Shown: positions 22,969 to 30,327 of the stretch, piece after piece
How the letters are laid out: each line of letters opens with the position of its first letter
Numbering within the stretch: the stretch's first letter is position 1
From: a bacterium
GTDB taxonomy: Bacteria > Armatimonadota > Abditibacteriia > Abditibacteriales > Abditibacteriaceae
Reading direction: 5' to 3'
NCBI GenBank assembly: GCA_004172935.1
Contig: SDZD01000045.1
Location: 1 to 52,893 of the forward strand
DNA: 52,893 nucleotides
The notes under the pieces: generated by a model
Databases searched by the model: none
What the model was told of the DNA's origin: nothing
The model's input: the letters and a program-made list of their open reading frames with translations, nothing else
Made by a program: the position numbers and the translations under genes

Positions 22969-23595
22969 ATGCAATCCCGCTCTCGAACTGGTTTCTCTCT
23001 CGTAGAGTTGCTTACCATCATTGCCATCCTCTCTATTTTAGCGGCGGTTCTGTTGCCAGTGTTTTTCACTGTACGTGGTAAGGCGCAACAGACAGCGTGT
23101 TTATCGAACATGAGCCAAATTGGGAAGGGATTTGCGCAATATCTGCAAGATTACGACGGTTTTTTCCCTTATGCTGTCGATCCAGTTGACCGTCATGGCA
23201 ATATTTGGCGGGGAGAATTTGGAACGAATGCCCCCAATTTGCCTTGGCTGCATGAAGCATTGCAGCCTTATGTGAAGTCAAAAACTCTATTCCGTTGTAA
23301 CGCCGACACCGGGTTTGAATACGCCGATTTCTCAGCTGCACTGCAAAATGTCTATCCCAGCAGCTTTGAGAAATACGGGACAAGCTATTACTATCACACA
23401 GCTCTCGCAGCAGTCAAAGCGAATGAAAGCCGTTTGCTGACTCCCGCTCAAATCAACCTGATGTACGATGGTTCTGGAATATGGCATGGTACATTATTTC
23501 CCCCCGCACAAAGATACAATGTGCTGTACGCTGATTATCATGCCAAAAACGTCTCGCGTTCACAAATAGATGAGGCTTGGAGTACAGCTTTTTAG
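22969..23595 (+). CDS. Type IV prepilin-like (pseudopilin) protein
   Basis: The start at 22969 gives MQSRSRTGFSLVELLTIIAI, a class III signal. Cleavage is expected between Gly8 and Phe9, with the invariant Glu at mature position 5. The helix ILSILAAVLLPVF follows, then a soluble domain of about 160 residues with QTACLSNMSQIGKGFAQYLQ and DYDGFFPYA. This is the layout of the large planctomycete/armatimonad-type pseudopilin family, and LYADYHAKNV near the end resembles its H-x-DG-type terminus. Processing would need a PilD peptidase elsewhere. It lies downstream of a three-secretin operon. Confidence 0.9.
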   Translation: MQSRSRTGFSLVELLTIIAILSILAAVLLPVFFTVRGKAQQTACLSNMSQIGKGFAQYLQDYDGFFPYAVDPVDRHGNIWRGEFGTNAPNLPWLHEALQPYVKSKTLFRCNADTGFEYADFSAALQNVYPSSFEKYGTSYYYHTALAAVKANESRLLTPAQINLMYDGSGIWHGTLFPPAQRYNVLYADYHAKNVSRSQIDEAWSTAF

Positions 23596-23705
23596 ACTGT
23601 GTAACACCGTAGCCAAATAAACCGCCTCATATTCCCCTCTTCACTCACAAAGCGCAAGGCATTTCTCCCCTCTTTGGCGCGTAACTAGCGTGTGATGCGG
23701 CTATC

Positions 23706-24179
23706 ATGTCAGCTACCGTAACCTCAACCTCCATCCCAGTCGCCGCATCAATGCGGTGGACACAAGCCCCGCCCATAGTCCGCCTATGGGCCTTTTGGTT
23801 CACCATATGTACTCTCTTCATCTGCGGTGCAACCATGCTGTGGGGAGTCACCCGCTTCGACGTTTCTCCCACAACAGGCGTCGTTCTCACGGGCGGCGGA
23901 CTCCTGCTCTCTGTCCTCTTCGGCACCCATCTCGTCGCCCTCCGCAACGGCTGGCCTGTCGGCTGGACTCTTCAGGTCATATGGGCTGGCCTCTTCATTG
24001 GTGGCATAGCCCTCTCTCTGGCCTTGCGACTCGGCTTCTCCCCCGGCACTCCCATCCCCACCCACGATAAAATTCTGCTTGGAATGATGGTCATTCCCGC
24101 CCTTATTCACCTTTGGATCGTTGCTCACTGGTTCAAAACCGAAGTGAAAATCTGGTTCGGACGCCTCGCCACCAAATAA
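23706..24179 (+). CDS. Four-helix integral membrane protein, unknown function
   Basis: The 157-residue product has four hydrophobic segments: LWAFWFTICTLFICGATMLW, GVVLTGGGLLLSVLFGTHLV, LQVIWAGLFIGGIALSLAL and LLGMMVIPALIHLWIVAHWF. There is a short polar loop with FSPGTPIPTHDK before the last helix. There is no motif that names a family. The ATG at 23706 is preceded by no clear ribosome site. It stands alone between the prepilin cluster and the epimerase. Confidence 0.65.
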   Translation: MSATVTSTSIPVAASMRWTQAPPIVRLWAFWFTICTLFICGATMLWGVTRFDVSPTTGVVLTGGGLLLSVLFGTHLVALRNGWPVGWTLQVIWAGLFIGGIALSLALRLGFSPGTPIPTHDKILLGMMVIPALIHLWIVAHWFKTEVKIWFGRLATK

Positions 24180-24200
24180 AGGCCAAAGCGATAAATCTCT

Positions 24201-24235
24201 GTGGGGGCTTCCTTGTGTTCGCCCATTGGTTCTCC
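24201..24235 (+). repeat. CCTTGTGTTCGCCC palindromic repeat, divergent copy
   Basis: GGGGGCTTCCTTGTGTTCGC followed by CCATTGG matches the better copies at 28598-28646, 29885-29926 and 34681-34716. It lies just upstream of the epimerase gene. Confidence 0.6.
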
Positions 24236-24259
24236 GTTACTATCGGTTAACGCCGCATC

Positions 24260-25396
24260 ATGCCTGCCACGCCCACAACTATCCGTTCTCTCCGTGTTCA
24301 ACACCTCGATATTCCCCTGTGGGAGTCGTTCGGAATTTCGGGCGGCACGCAGCAAATAGCCAAAAATTTATTAGTCACCATCGAACTGGCCGATGGTAAG
24401 CGCGGCTACGGCGAAGCCGCTCCCTTCCCCTCCTTCAACGGCGAAACCCAGCAAATGGCCTTCGATGCCATTAACGCAACCAAAACTCTACTAGAAGGTG
24501 CCGACGTCTGGCAGTGGCGCAGCCTCATTAAGCAAATACGCCAATGCACCAATGGCGTCGGCTCTGCCCAGTGCGCCCTCGAAACCGCTATCCTCGACGC
24601 TCTTACCCTCCACTCCAAAATGCCGCTATGGGCTTTCTTCGGCGGTAACTCTACCCAGCTTGAAACCGACATGACGCTCCCCATCCCCTCGGTTGGGAGT
24701 GAGCAAGACTCCATCGAACATGCCGCCAACTTCACTCGTTACATCACTGGCAACGGCATAAAAACCATCAAAATTAAAGTCGGCGGCGACTTAAACGCCG
24801 ATATAAAACGAATCGAAGCCGTTCATGCTCAAGCCCCACAAGCCGCGCTCATCTTGGATGGCAACGCCGGTTACGAAACCCCCGAAGCCGCGCTGAATTT
24901 GTTGGAATCCCTCGCTCAAAACAACATTATCCCCATTCTCTTCGAGCAACCCACTCCCAAAGACGATTTGAACGCCCTTCGCACACTAACCGAAAGCACA
25001 AACGTCCCCATTGCCGCCGACGAGAGCGCCCATAACCTCAACTCCGTCCGCCGCATCATCGACGAAAAAGCCGCCAATGTTGTCAACATCAAACTCATGA
25101 AATTCGGCATCGTCGAAGCCCTTGATGTCGCCGCCCTCTGCCGAGCCGCCAATATCGGATTAATGATCGGAGGCATGGTTGAATCCCCCCTCTCTATGAC
25201 TGTCTCCGCCTCTTTCGCAGCCGGAATTGGTGGTTTCACCTATATTGACCTCGACACTCCCTTCTTCATGCAATCTATTCCTCTAAAAGGCGGTTGTTAT
25301 CACACAGACACCACTTCGGGTGAAGAGCGAATACAGGTGACACCCACTTTGGATCTCCGCAGCATCACTCAAGGACATGGAGTAACGCCCCACTAA
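24260..25396 (+). CDS. Enolase-superfamily dipeptide epimerase (L-Ala-D/L-Glu epimerase-like)
   Basis: The enzyme belongs to the muconate-lactonizing subgroup of the enolase superfamily. The N-terminal capping domain contains GYGEAAPFPSFNGETQQM. The barrel has the catalytic KIKVGG (KxK) motif and metal ligands in LILDGNAGY, LFEQPTP and IAADES. NIKLMKFGI holds the second catalytic lysine, and IGGMVESPLSM follows. A DxD-type specificity signature cannot be read with confidence, but the layout fits dipeptide epimerases that recycle murein peptides. The length of 378 is slightly above the usual 340-370. A perfect terminator follows. Confidence 0.85.
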   Translation: MPATPTTIRSLRVQHLDIPLWESFGISGGTQQIAKNLLVTIELADGKRGYGEAAPFPSFNGETQQMAFDAINATKTLLEGADVWQWRSLIKQIRQCTNGVGSAQCALETAILDALTLHSKMPLWAFFGGNSTQLETDMTLPIPSVGSEQDSIEHAANFTRYITGNGIKTIKIKVGGDLNADIKRIEAVHAQAPQAALILDGNAGYETPEAALNLLESLAQNNIIPILFEQPTPKDDLNALRTLTESTNVPIAADESAHNLNSVRRIIDEKAANVVNIKLMKFGIVEALDVAALCRAANIGLMIGGMVESPLSMTVSASFAAGIGGFTYIDLDTPFFMQSIPLKGGCYHTDTTSGEERIQVTPTLDLRSITQGHGVTPH

Positions 25397-25399
25397 CAA

Positions 25400-25435
25400 A
25401 ACGAATAGGGCGTACATCTGTACGCCCTATTCGTT
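25400..25435. terminator. Bidirectional terminator between epimerase and lpdA
   Basis: Perfect 17-base arms (25400-25416 and 25419-25435, core CGAATAGGGCGTACA) have a two-base gap. The genes on either side converge on it. Confidence 0.88.
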
Positions 25436-25495
25436 ATCCAGCGCGCGCAGCGCCCCTGTCAGCCAGTTGCGCGTAGCGCCCCCTATTCCAGTTGC

Positions 25496-26902
25496 CTACC
25501 GTGCTTTGCCCATTGTATGGGTAGCTACGCCGTAAGTCACTTCCGCCGCTTCCATCATCGTTTCCGACAATGTTGGGTGAGCGTGAATGGTGAAGCGCAT
25601 GTCATCCGCCAGAGCGCCCATCTCGATTGCGAGTGTGCCCTCGGCGATCAGTTCGCCCGCACCCGCGCCCGCGATACCAACGCCTAGAATGCGGTCGGTT
25701 TCCGGGTCAAGGATGAGCTTGGTGATGCCTTCGGTGCGGTCAAGCGTCATCGCGCGTCCGCTGGCTGCCCAGGGGAACTTCGCGACTTTCACTTTCTTGC
25801 CCTGCTTCGCGGCTTGAGTCTCGGTGAGGCCCGCCCACGCGATTTCGGGGTCGGTAAAGATAACCGCTGGAATGGCCGCTGGCTCCCACGCCACATTGTG
25901 TCCCGCAATTGCCTCGACAGCCATACGGCCCTCGTGCGAGGCTTTGTGAGCCAACATCGGTTCGCCCGCGATGTCGCCGATGGCGTAAATCTTCGGTTCC
26001 ACCGTCTGACGGGCGCCGTTCACAGGGATGAAGCCGCGCTTGTCGAGTTCGATTTTGGTGTTCTCCAACCCCAAATTCTCGCCGTTCGGACGACGACCGA
26101 CTGCAACCAGCAGTTTGTCGAACTTATATTCGCCCGCGTTCTTACCCTCAAAGGTAACGGTCACACCGTCGCCATCATCTTTGAGTGCCACGACTTTGGT
26201 ATCGAGCCAGATGTCGCTGAACTGCGCCTGAAGACGCTTTTGCAGCACCTGAACCAAATCGCGGTCAGCGCCGGGAAGCAAGCCGGGAGTCGCTTCAACA
26301 ACAGTGACTTCCGAACCGAGCGCCGAATAAACCGAGCCTAATTCCAAACCGATGTAACCGCCGCCAACCACGAGCAATTTCTTCGGAATGTCTTCCAAAA
26401 GCAAGCCCTTGGTCGAATCCATGATGCGGTCGGAACCGATGTCGAATACCGGGAAGGAAGCCGGACGGCTGCCAGTCGCCACGATAGCGTTGTCGAACGT
26501 CAACGACTCAACGCTGCCATCGACTTTTTTGATGCTCAGTTCGCCGTTCGATTTGAACGTTGCGCGCCCCTGGATGTACTTTACCTTGCGCGCCTTCGCG
26601 AGCTGGCCGGTGCCCGAAGTCAGCTTCTGCACCACGCCAAACTCGAAATCGCGCAACTTATCGAGGTCGATCTTCGGTTCGCCGAAGGTCAAGCCATAAT
26701 GCTCGGCCTCGCGGGCCTCGTGAATAACTTTGGCCGCGTGCAACAACGTCTTCGACGGAATGCAACCACGGTACAAACAAACGCCGCCTGGGTTCGCTTC
26801 GAGGTCAACGAGCGTAACGTCCATTTTCAGGTCGGCAGCCAAAAAAGCGGCGGCATACCCGCCAGGGCCGCCGCCAATAACCACTAATTGAGTGTGTGCC
26901 AT
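25496..26902 (-). CDS. lpdA: Dihydrolipoamide dehydrogenase (E3)
   Basis: E3 reoxidises dihydrolipoamide on the E2 subunits of 2-oxoacid dehydrogenase complexes and passes electrons to NAD+ through FAD. The FAD-binding site is VIGGGPGGYAAAFLA. The redox disulfide is GGVCLYRGCIPSK with Cys42 and Cys47. A second Rossmann motif LLVVGGGYIGLELGSVYSAL binds NAD. AIGDIAGEPMLAHKASHEG is the second FAD contact. The C-terminal HAHPTLSETMMEAA holds the catalytic His-Glu pair. At 468 residues it is full length. It lies downstream of an E2 gene with a long TTAG-type spacer. It is the only E3 here, so it may also serve the 38.4-41.5 kb complex. Confidence 0.95.
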   Translation of the reverse strand: MAHTQLVVIGGGPGGYAAAFLAADLKMDVTLVDLEANPGGVCLYRGCIPSKTLLHAAKVIHEAREAEHYGLTFGEPKIDLDKLRDFEFGVVQKLTSGTGQLAKARKVKYIQGRATFKSNGELSIKKVDGSVESLTFDNAIVATGSRPASFPVFDIGSDRIMDSTKGLLLEDIPKKLLVVGGGYIGLELGSVYSALGSEVTVVEATPGLLPGADRDLVQVLQKRLQAQFSDIWLDTKVVALKDDGDGVTVTFEGKNAGEYKFDKLLVAVGRRPNGENLGLENTKIELDKRGFIPVNGARQTVEPKIYAIGDIAGEPMLAHKASHEGRMAVEAIAGHNVAWEPAAIPAVIFTDPEIAWAGLTETQAAKQGKKVKVAKFPWAASGRAMTLDRTEGITKLILDPETDRILGVGIAGAGAGELIAEGTLAIEMGALADDMRFTIHAHPTLSETMMEAAEVTYGVATHTMGKAR

Positions 26903-26906
26903 AAAA

Positions 26907-27084
26907 GTTTTTAGTTGTTAGTGGTTAGTTTTTAGGCAAGGCCAATGAGAAATCCTGGCCTCACCCAAAACAATCACTAACTGAATGTGTTTCATAGTAG
27001 TTGTTAGCCATTAGCGACTAGTTTCAGTTCGAGCCAGAAACAATCAACAGCCCAAACCAAAACTAATCACTAACAACTAAAAAC
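26907..27084. repeat. Long TTAG-type inverted repeat between E2 and lpdA
   Basis: The left arm (26907-26933) contains TTTTTAGTTGTTAGTGGTTA. The right arm (27059-27084) contains AACTAATCACTAACAACTAA. They are inverted over about 26 bases with one or two mismatches. The interior has further units (CACTAACTGAA, GTAGTTGTTAGCCATTAGC). It fills the spacer between two cotranscribed genes. Confidence 0.8.
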
Positions 27085-27090
27085 TAGCAA

Positions 27091-28398
27091 CTACCCCTGA
27101 AGCGCAATCAAGTTCGGATCTTCGAGTGCTGCCGCGATGAAGCGGGTGAAGCGAGCGCCATCGGCACCGTTGATAACACGGTGGTCATAGCTCAAGCACA
27201 GAGGCATCATCATGCGGGGTTCAAAAGCTTGACTTTCGGCGTTCCACACTGGCTCCATGCTTCCGCGAGCGATTCCCAGAATCGCCACTTCAGGCGAACT
27301 GACAATCGGCGTGAATGCTGTGCCACCGATGCCACCAAGGTTGGTCAGCGTGAAGGTCGCACCTGTCATCTGGTCGGGCTTCAACTTGCCATCGCGCGCC
27401 ACGGCCGCGATTTCGCCCAACTCAACCGCGAGTTGAATAATCGACTTCGACTCGACGTTCTTGATAACCGGAACAACCAATCCGCGAGGTGTATCCACCG
27501 CAACGCCGATGTTGTAGTACGACTTGCGCACGATTTCATTGGTCGCAAAGTCAATCGACGAGTTGAAGTTCGGGAACTTCTTCAAAGCGCCCACAACGAT
27601 CTTCAGCAAAATCGCGGTTGGGGTCAGTTTGCCGCCAGCTTTTTCGGCCAATGGCCCGTACTTCTTGCGGAATTTCTCGAACTCGGTCGTGTCGGCCTTG
27701 TCGAACTGCGTAACCATCGGAATGGTCCACGAGCGATCCATCTGTGCGGCTGTCGCCTTCGCGATGCCCGACATCGGGATACGCTCGACTGCACCGAACT
27801 TGGTGAAGTCTGGCAACGGTGGCAATGTCACGCCGCCAGCTGGAGTTCCCACAGGTGCGGGCGCCGCTGCCGGAGCTTTGCCGAACGATTTGATGTCGTC
27901 TTCGGTGATGCGTCCGCCAAGACCTGTGCCCTTAACCGCGTAAATGTCCACGCCCGCTTCGCGCGCCATGCGACGAATCGAAGGTGCCGCTGGAGGCGGG
28001 GTTTGATCCCCATTCAAGCTTTGTGGGGCCGGGGCTGGAGCAGGAGGTGCAGCAGGAGCGCTCGCGTTGGCAATGCCATCATCTTTGCTGACTGCGCTTG
28101 GTGCTGGTGTGCTGGGAGCCTCAGCGGGAGCAGGAGCGGCAGGAGCGCTTCCATTCGAAGAGCCTCCATCGCCATAGGAGAAAACGGGCTGGTTAACGGA
28201 GACGGTGTCTCCCTGTTTCACGAGAATGTCCTGAACGGTGCCCGCCACTGTGGAAGGAACTTCCAACACAGCTTTGTCGGTTTCGAGTTCTAGAACGGGC
28301 TGGTCCTTCTCAACCTTATCGCCGGCATTGACAAGGACTTTGGCGACGACACCGCTTGACGCGGTCTCGCCCAGAGTCGGCAAAAGAAATTCGGCCAT
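27091..28398 (-). CDS. 2-oxoacid dehydrogenase E2 (dihydrolipoamide acyltransferase)
   Basis: This is the core acyltransferase of a pyruvate-type dehydrogenase complex. The start at 28398 (MAEFLLPTLGE) follows an AAGGA ribosome site (28404-28408 on the minus strand). The lipoyl domain has LELETDKAVLEVPSTVAG with the lipoylated Lys. An Ala/Pro-rich linker leads to the peripheral subunit-binding domain (IRRMAREAGVDIYAVKGTGL). The catalytic domain includes IPMSGIAKATAAQMDRSW and FTLTNLGGIGGTAFTPI. The active-site LCLSYDHRVINGADGARF has the catalytic His and the distal Asp. The 435-residue length fits an E2 with one lipoyl domain. It lies upstream of lpdA. No E1 gene is adjacent. Confidence 0.93.
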   Translation of the reverse strand: MAEFLLPTLGETASSGVVAKVLVNAGDKVEKDQPVLELETDKAVLEVPSTVAGTVQDILVKQGDTVSVNQPVFSYGDGGSSNGSAPAAPAPAEAPSTPAPSAVSKDDGIANASAPAAPPAPAPAPQSLNGDQTPPPAAPSIRRMAREAGVDIYAVKGTGLGGRITEDDIKSFGKAPAAAPAPVGTPAGGVTLPPLPDFTKFGAVERIPMSGIAKATAAQMDRSWTIPMVTQFDKADTTEFEKFRKKYGPLAEKAGGKLTPTAILLKIVVGALKKFPNFNSSIDFATNEIVRKSYYNIGVAVDTPRGLVVPVIKNVESKSIIQLAVELGEIAAVARDGKLKPDQMTGATFTLTNLGGIGGTAFTPIVSSPEVAILGIARGSMEPVWNAESQAFEPRMMMPLCLSYDHRVINGADGARFTRFIAAALEDPNLIALQG

Positions 28399-28541
28399 GA
28401 TATTCCTTCTCAATTTAGCAAATGCCGCGCACAACCTCCTTAATTCCTCTCCGACAAACCACACAACTCGAAACAAAGGCGAAAAGAAAAGCCGAGCAAG
28501 CCCCTTAAATTCCCTGACATGTGCCAGGCAATTCCAGCGTA

Positions 28542-28566
28542 GTCATCCTAATCCCGCGAAGGATCT
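28542..28566 (+). repeat. GTCATCC...GAAGGATCT palindromic remnant
   Basis: GTCATCC followed by CGCGAAGGATC resembles the widespread bacterial intergenic palindrome GTCATCCTGAGCG...GAAGGATCT. A second half-copy at 52778-52788 adjoins the IS element. Confidence 0.4.
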
Positions 28567-28597
28567 TTATCCCTAACTGCCCACCAGACCCAGTAAA

Positions 28598-28646
28598 CCC
28601 CGTAGGGGCGAACCTTGTGTTCGCCCTCTATCAATTCCCTATCACC
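28598..28646 (+). repeat. GGGGCGAACCTTGTGTTCGC palindromic repeat
   Basis: The core is a hairpin GGGCGAAC-CTTGT-TTCGCCC followed by a conserved CAATTCCC-ATCACC tail. It matches 29885-29926 and 34681-34716 well and 24201-24235 less well. Confidence 0.75.
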
Positions 28647-28664
28647 CCTGCCAAAGCCAATAAA

Positions 28665-28694
28665 CCCCCGTAGAGACGTGCCTTGGCGTGTCTA
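28665..28694 (+). repeat. TAGAGACGTGCC hairpin repeat
   Basis: AGACGTGCC and GGCGTGTCT pair with two G-T wobbles around TT. It resembles the GTAGAGACGTGCC-type palindromes scattered in several bacterial phyla. The hairpin at 38208-38250 has a similar core. Confidence 0.55.
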
Positions 28695-28732
28695 AAAATT
28701 CTCAATTGTTACTCTCCAACACCACAAAGTGC

Positions 28733-28787
28733 GGCGCTATCTGTCGGCGAAGGCCGACTGTGCCTTTGGCTGCGGTTTTATACCGCC
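28733..28787 (+). repeat. Gene-proximal repeat (TCGGCGAAGGC...GGCTGCGGTTTTA), copy 2
   Basis: GGCGCTA, TCGGCGAAGGC and TTGGCTGCGGTTTTATACCG match 13217-13291. The copy ends 63 bases upstream of the aldo/keto reductase ATG, with TATACC and ATAAAT close by. Confidence 0.7.
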
Positions 28788-28850
28788 ATAAATGAAAATT
28801 CCCATCGAATCCGCCGTACTGTGGCGCCAAATCCGCCCGAAGTTGGGGCG

Positions 28851-29840
28851 ATGGATTACATAAACCTCGGAAAAACTGGTTTGCAGGTTTCGCGTATTTG
28901 TTTAGGTTGCATGACCTACGGCGACCCAAGACGCGGCAATCACGAATGGACTCTGCCCGAAGAAGAGAGCCGCCCCTTCATCAAACGCGCCTTGGACGAA
29001 GGCATCAACTTTTTCGATACCGCCAACGTCTACTCCGATGGCTCCAGCGAAGAAATCGTCGGACGCGCCCTGCGCGACTTCACCACCCGCGAAGAGGTAG
29101 TTCTCGCCACCAAAGTTCATGGCCGCATGAGGAAAGGCCCCAACGGCGCGGGCCTCAGCCGCAAAGCCATCTTCGCCGAAATGGATGCCAGCCTCAAACG
29201 TCTCGGCACCGACTACGTCGATCTCTATCAAATCCACCGCTTCGATTCTAACACTCCGCTCGAAGAAACCCTCGAAGCGCTTCACGACCTCGTCAAAGCC
29301 GGAAAGACTCGGTACATCGGCGCCTCCTCCATGTACGCATGGCAATTTGCCCGCTCCCTCTATCTCGCCGATAAACACGGCTGGACGCGCTTCGCCTCCA
29401 TGCAAAACCACTACAACCTCCTCTACCGCGAAGAAGAGCGCGAAATGATGGGTCTCTGCGCCTTCGAGGGCATCGGCGTCATTCCCTGGAGTCCGCTCGC
29501 CCGTGGTCGCCTTACTCGCCCCTGGGACGATTCCAACCAGAGCACCGAACGCGCCCGCACCGATGAATTCGGCAAAACCCTCTACACCCAATCCATCGAA
29601 TCCGACCGCCAGATAGTCGAGCGAGTCGGCGAAATCGCGCAGACGCGCGGCGTCGCCCGCGCCCAAATCGGCCTCGCATGGATGCTCTCCAAATCCGTCG
29701 TCACCGCCCCCATCATAGGCGCCTCCAAAATGAGCCACCTCGACGATGCCGTCGCCGCCCTCTCCATCAAATTAACTGACGAAGAAATCGCCAGCCTAGA
29801 AGAACCCTACATCCCCCACGCTACAGCCGGCTTCTCTTGA
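28851..29840 (+). CDS. Aldo/keto reductase
   Basis: This is an NADPH-dependent TIM-barrel reductase of the aldo/keto reductase superfamily. MDYINLGKTGLQVSRICLG is the typical N-terminus. The catalytic tetrad is readable: FFDTANVYSDG (Asp and Tyr), LATKVHG (Lys) and LYQIHRFD (His). IGVIPWSPLARGRLTRPWD and APIIGASKMSHLDDAVAAL are cofactor-binding regions. The 329-residue length and GNHEW-type loop resemble the AKR11/YajO-like group. The start at 28851 is chosen because it begins the conserved domain; upstream in-frame codons run through a repeat. The physiological substrate is unknown. Confidence 0.92.
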   Translation: MDYINLGKTGLQVSRICLGCMTYGDPRRGNHEWTLPEEESRPFIKRALDEGINFFDTANVYSDGSSEEIVGRALRDFTTREEVVLATKVHGRMRKGPNGAGLSRKAIFAEMDASLKRLGTDYVDLYQIHRFDSNTPLEETLEALHDLVKAGKTRYIGASSMYAWQFARSLYLADKHGWTRFASMQNHYNLLYREEEREMMGLCAFEGIGVIPWSPLARGRLTRPWDDSNQSTERARTDEFGKTLYTQSIESDRQIVERVGEIAQTRGVARAQIGLAWMLSKSVVTAPIIGASKMSHLDDAVAALSIKLTDEEIASLEEPYIPHATAGFS

Positions 29841-29884
29841 CAAGCAGTTAGTGCCCAATATGAATTGGGCTGTTCACAGTCTCT

Positions 29885-29926
29885 GGGGGCGGACCTTGTG
29901 TTCGCCCTCCACCAATTCCCCATCAC
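29885..29926 (+). repeat. GGGGCGGACCTTGTGTTCGC palindromic repeat
   Basis: The core GGGGGCGGACCTTGTGTTCG and the tail CAATTCCCCATCAC match 28598-28646 closely. Confidence 0.75.
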
Positions 29927-30201
29927 TAATAGAGTAATGTATCAACCCCATAGAGACCGGGTACCCGTTTACGGGGGTTGCCATGTTCGCGAGATGGCCT
30001 TGCGCCTATAGCAAACCTCGCAAATCCTAAAATGTCACTTACCTTGTTACATCGAATCGGCTACATTCTCTACGGGAGATATGGTATTTCAGCCGTATGA
30101 AACCACGCTCTCTCAATAAGGGCCGAGAGATTGAAAAAACTTTGAATAATCAATCCTGAGCAGCCGATTTACGCTCAACTCTTGCCCGTTTCCCCCTAAT
30201 A

Positions 30202-30222
30202 AATCAATCCAAAAGATTGATT
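30202..30222. repeat. 8-bp perfect hairpin upstream of helicase gene
   Basis: AATCAATC and GATTGATT are separated by CAAAA. It may be a protein-binding site or part of a leader structure. Confidence 0.45.
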
Positions 30223-30237
30223 GCCGCCTCAAATAAA

Positions 30238-30279
30238 TTGAATAAACCCCGAAATTGATGTTTTTCGGGGCCTATTCAA
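30238..30279. repeat. Inverted repeat 48 bp upstream of helicase start
   Basis: TTGAATA-AA-CCCCGAAA pairs with TTTCGGGG-CC-TATTCAA, except for a two-base internal mismatch. Its right side is T-rich before the GC core, not after, so it is a poor terminator on the plus strand. Confidence 0.45.
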
Positions 30280-30327
30280 TTCTCATTTAAAAAGCTCTTG
30301 ATGGAATGATATTCTATCGCCCTACCA

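Larger units (their letters stand above)
28399..28850. other. 452-base non-coding region with four repeat remnants
   Basis: This divergent region between the E2 and aldo/keto reductase genes carries no gene I can support. It holds a GTCATCC...CGAAGGATCT remnant (28542-28566), a full GGGGCGAACCTTGTGTTCGC repeat (28598-28646) and a TAGAGACGTGCC hairpin (28665-28694). A TCGGCGAAGGC...GGCTGCGGTTTTA repeat (28733-28787) follows. Confidence 0.7.
29841..30327. other. 487-base non-coding region with several inverted repeats
   Basis: No gene is supported. It holds a short hairpin GCCCAAT-ATGA-ATTGGGC (29853-29870), a CCTTGTGTTCGCCC repeat (29885-29926) and a GC-rich palindromic stretch around 29960-29990. 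Two AT-rich hairpins follow (30202-30222, 30238-30279). The helicase gene begins 48 bases after the last one. Confidence 0.65.

Noticed and set aside
26907..27084. CRISPR-like array of short TTAG units
   Set aside because: Units are 5-12 bases, imperfect, partly inverted and without spacers of constant length.
27181..28293. 370-codon open frame on the plus strand opposite the E2 gene
   Set aside because: The E2 lipoyl, binding and catalytic motifs on the minus strand explain the region; the plus frame is Arg/His-rich without a family pattern.
28902..29738. 278-codon minus-strand frame opposite an aldo/keto reductase
   Set aside because: Composition is typical of a shadow frame and the reductase is clearly the real gene.
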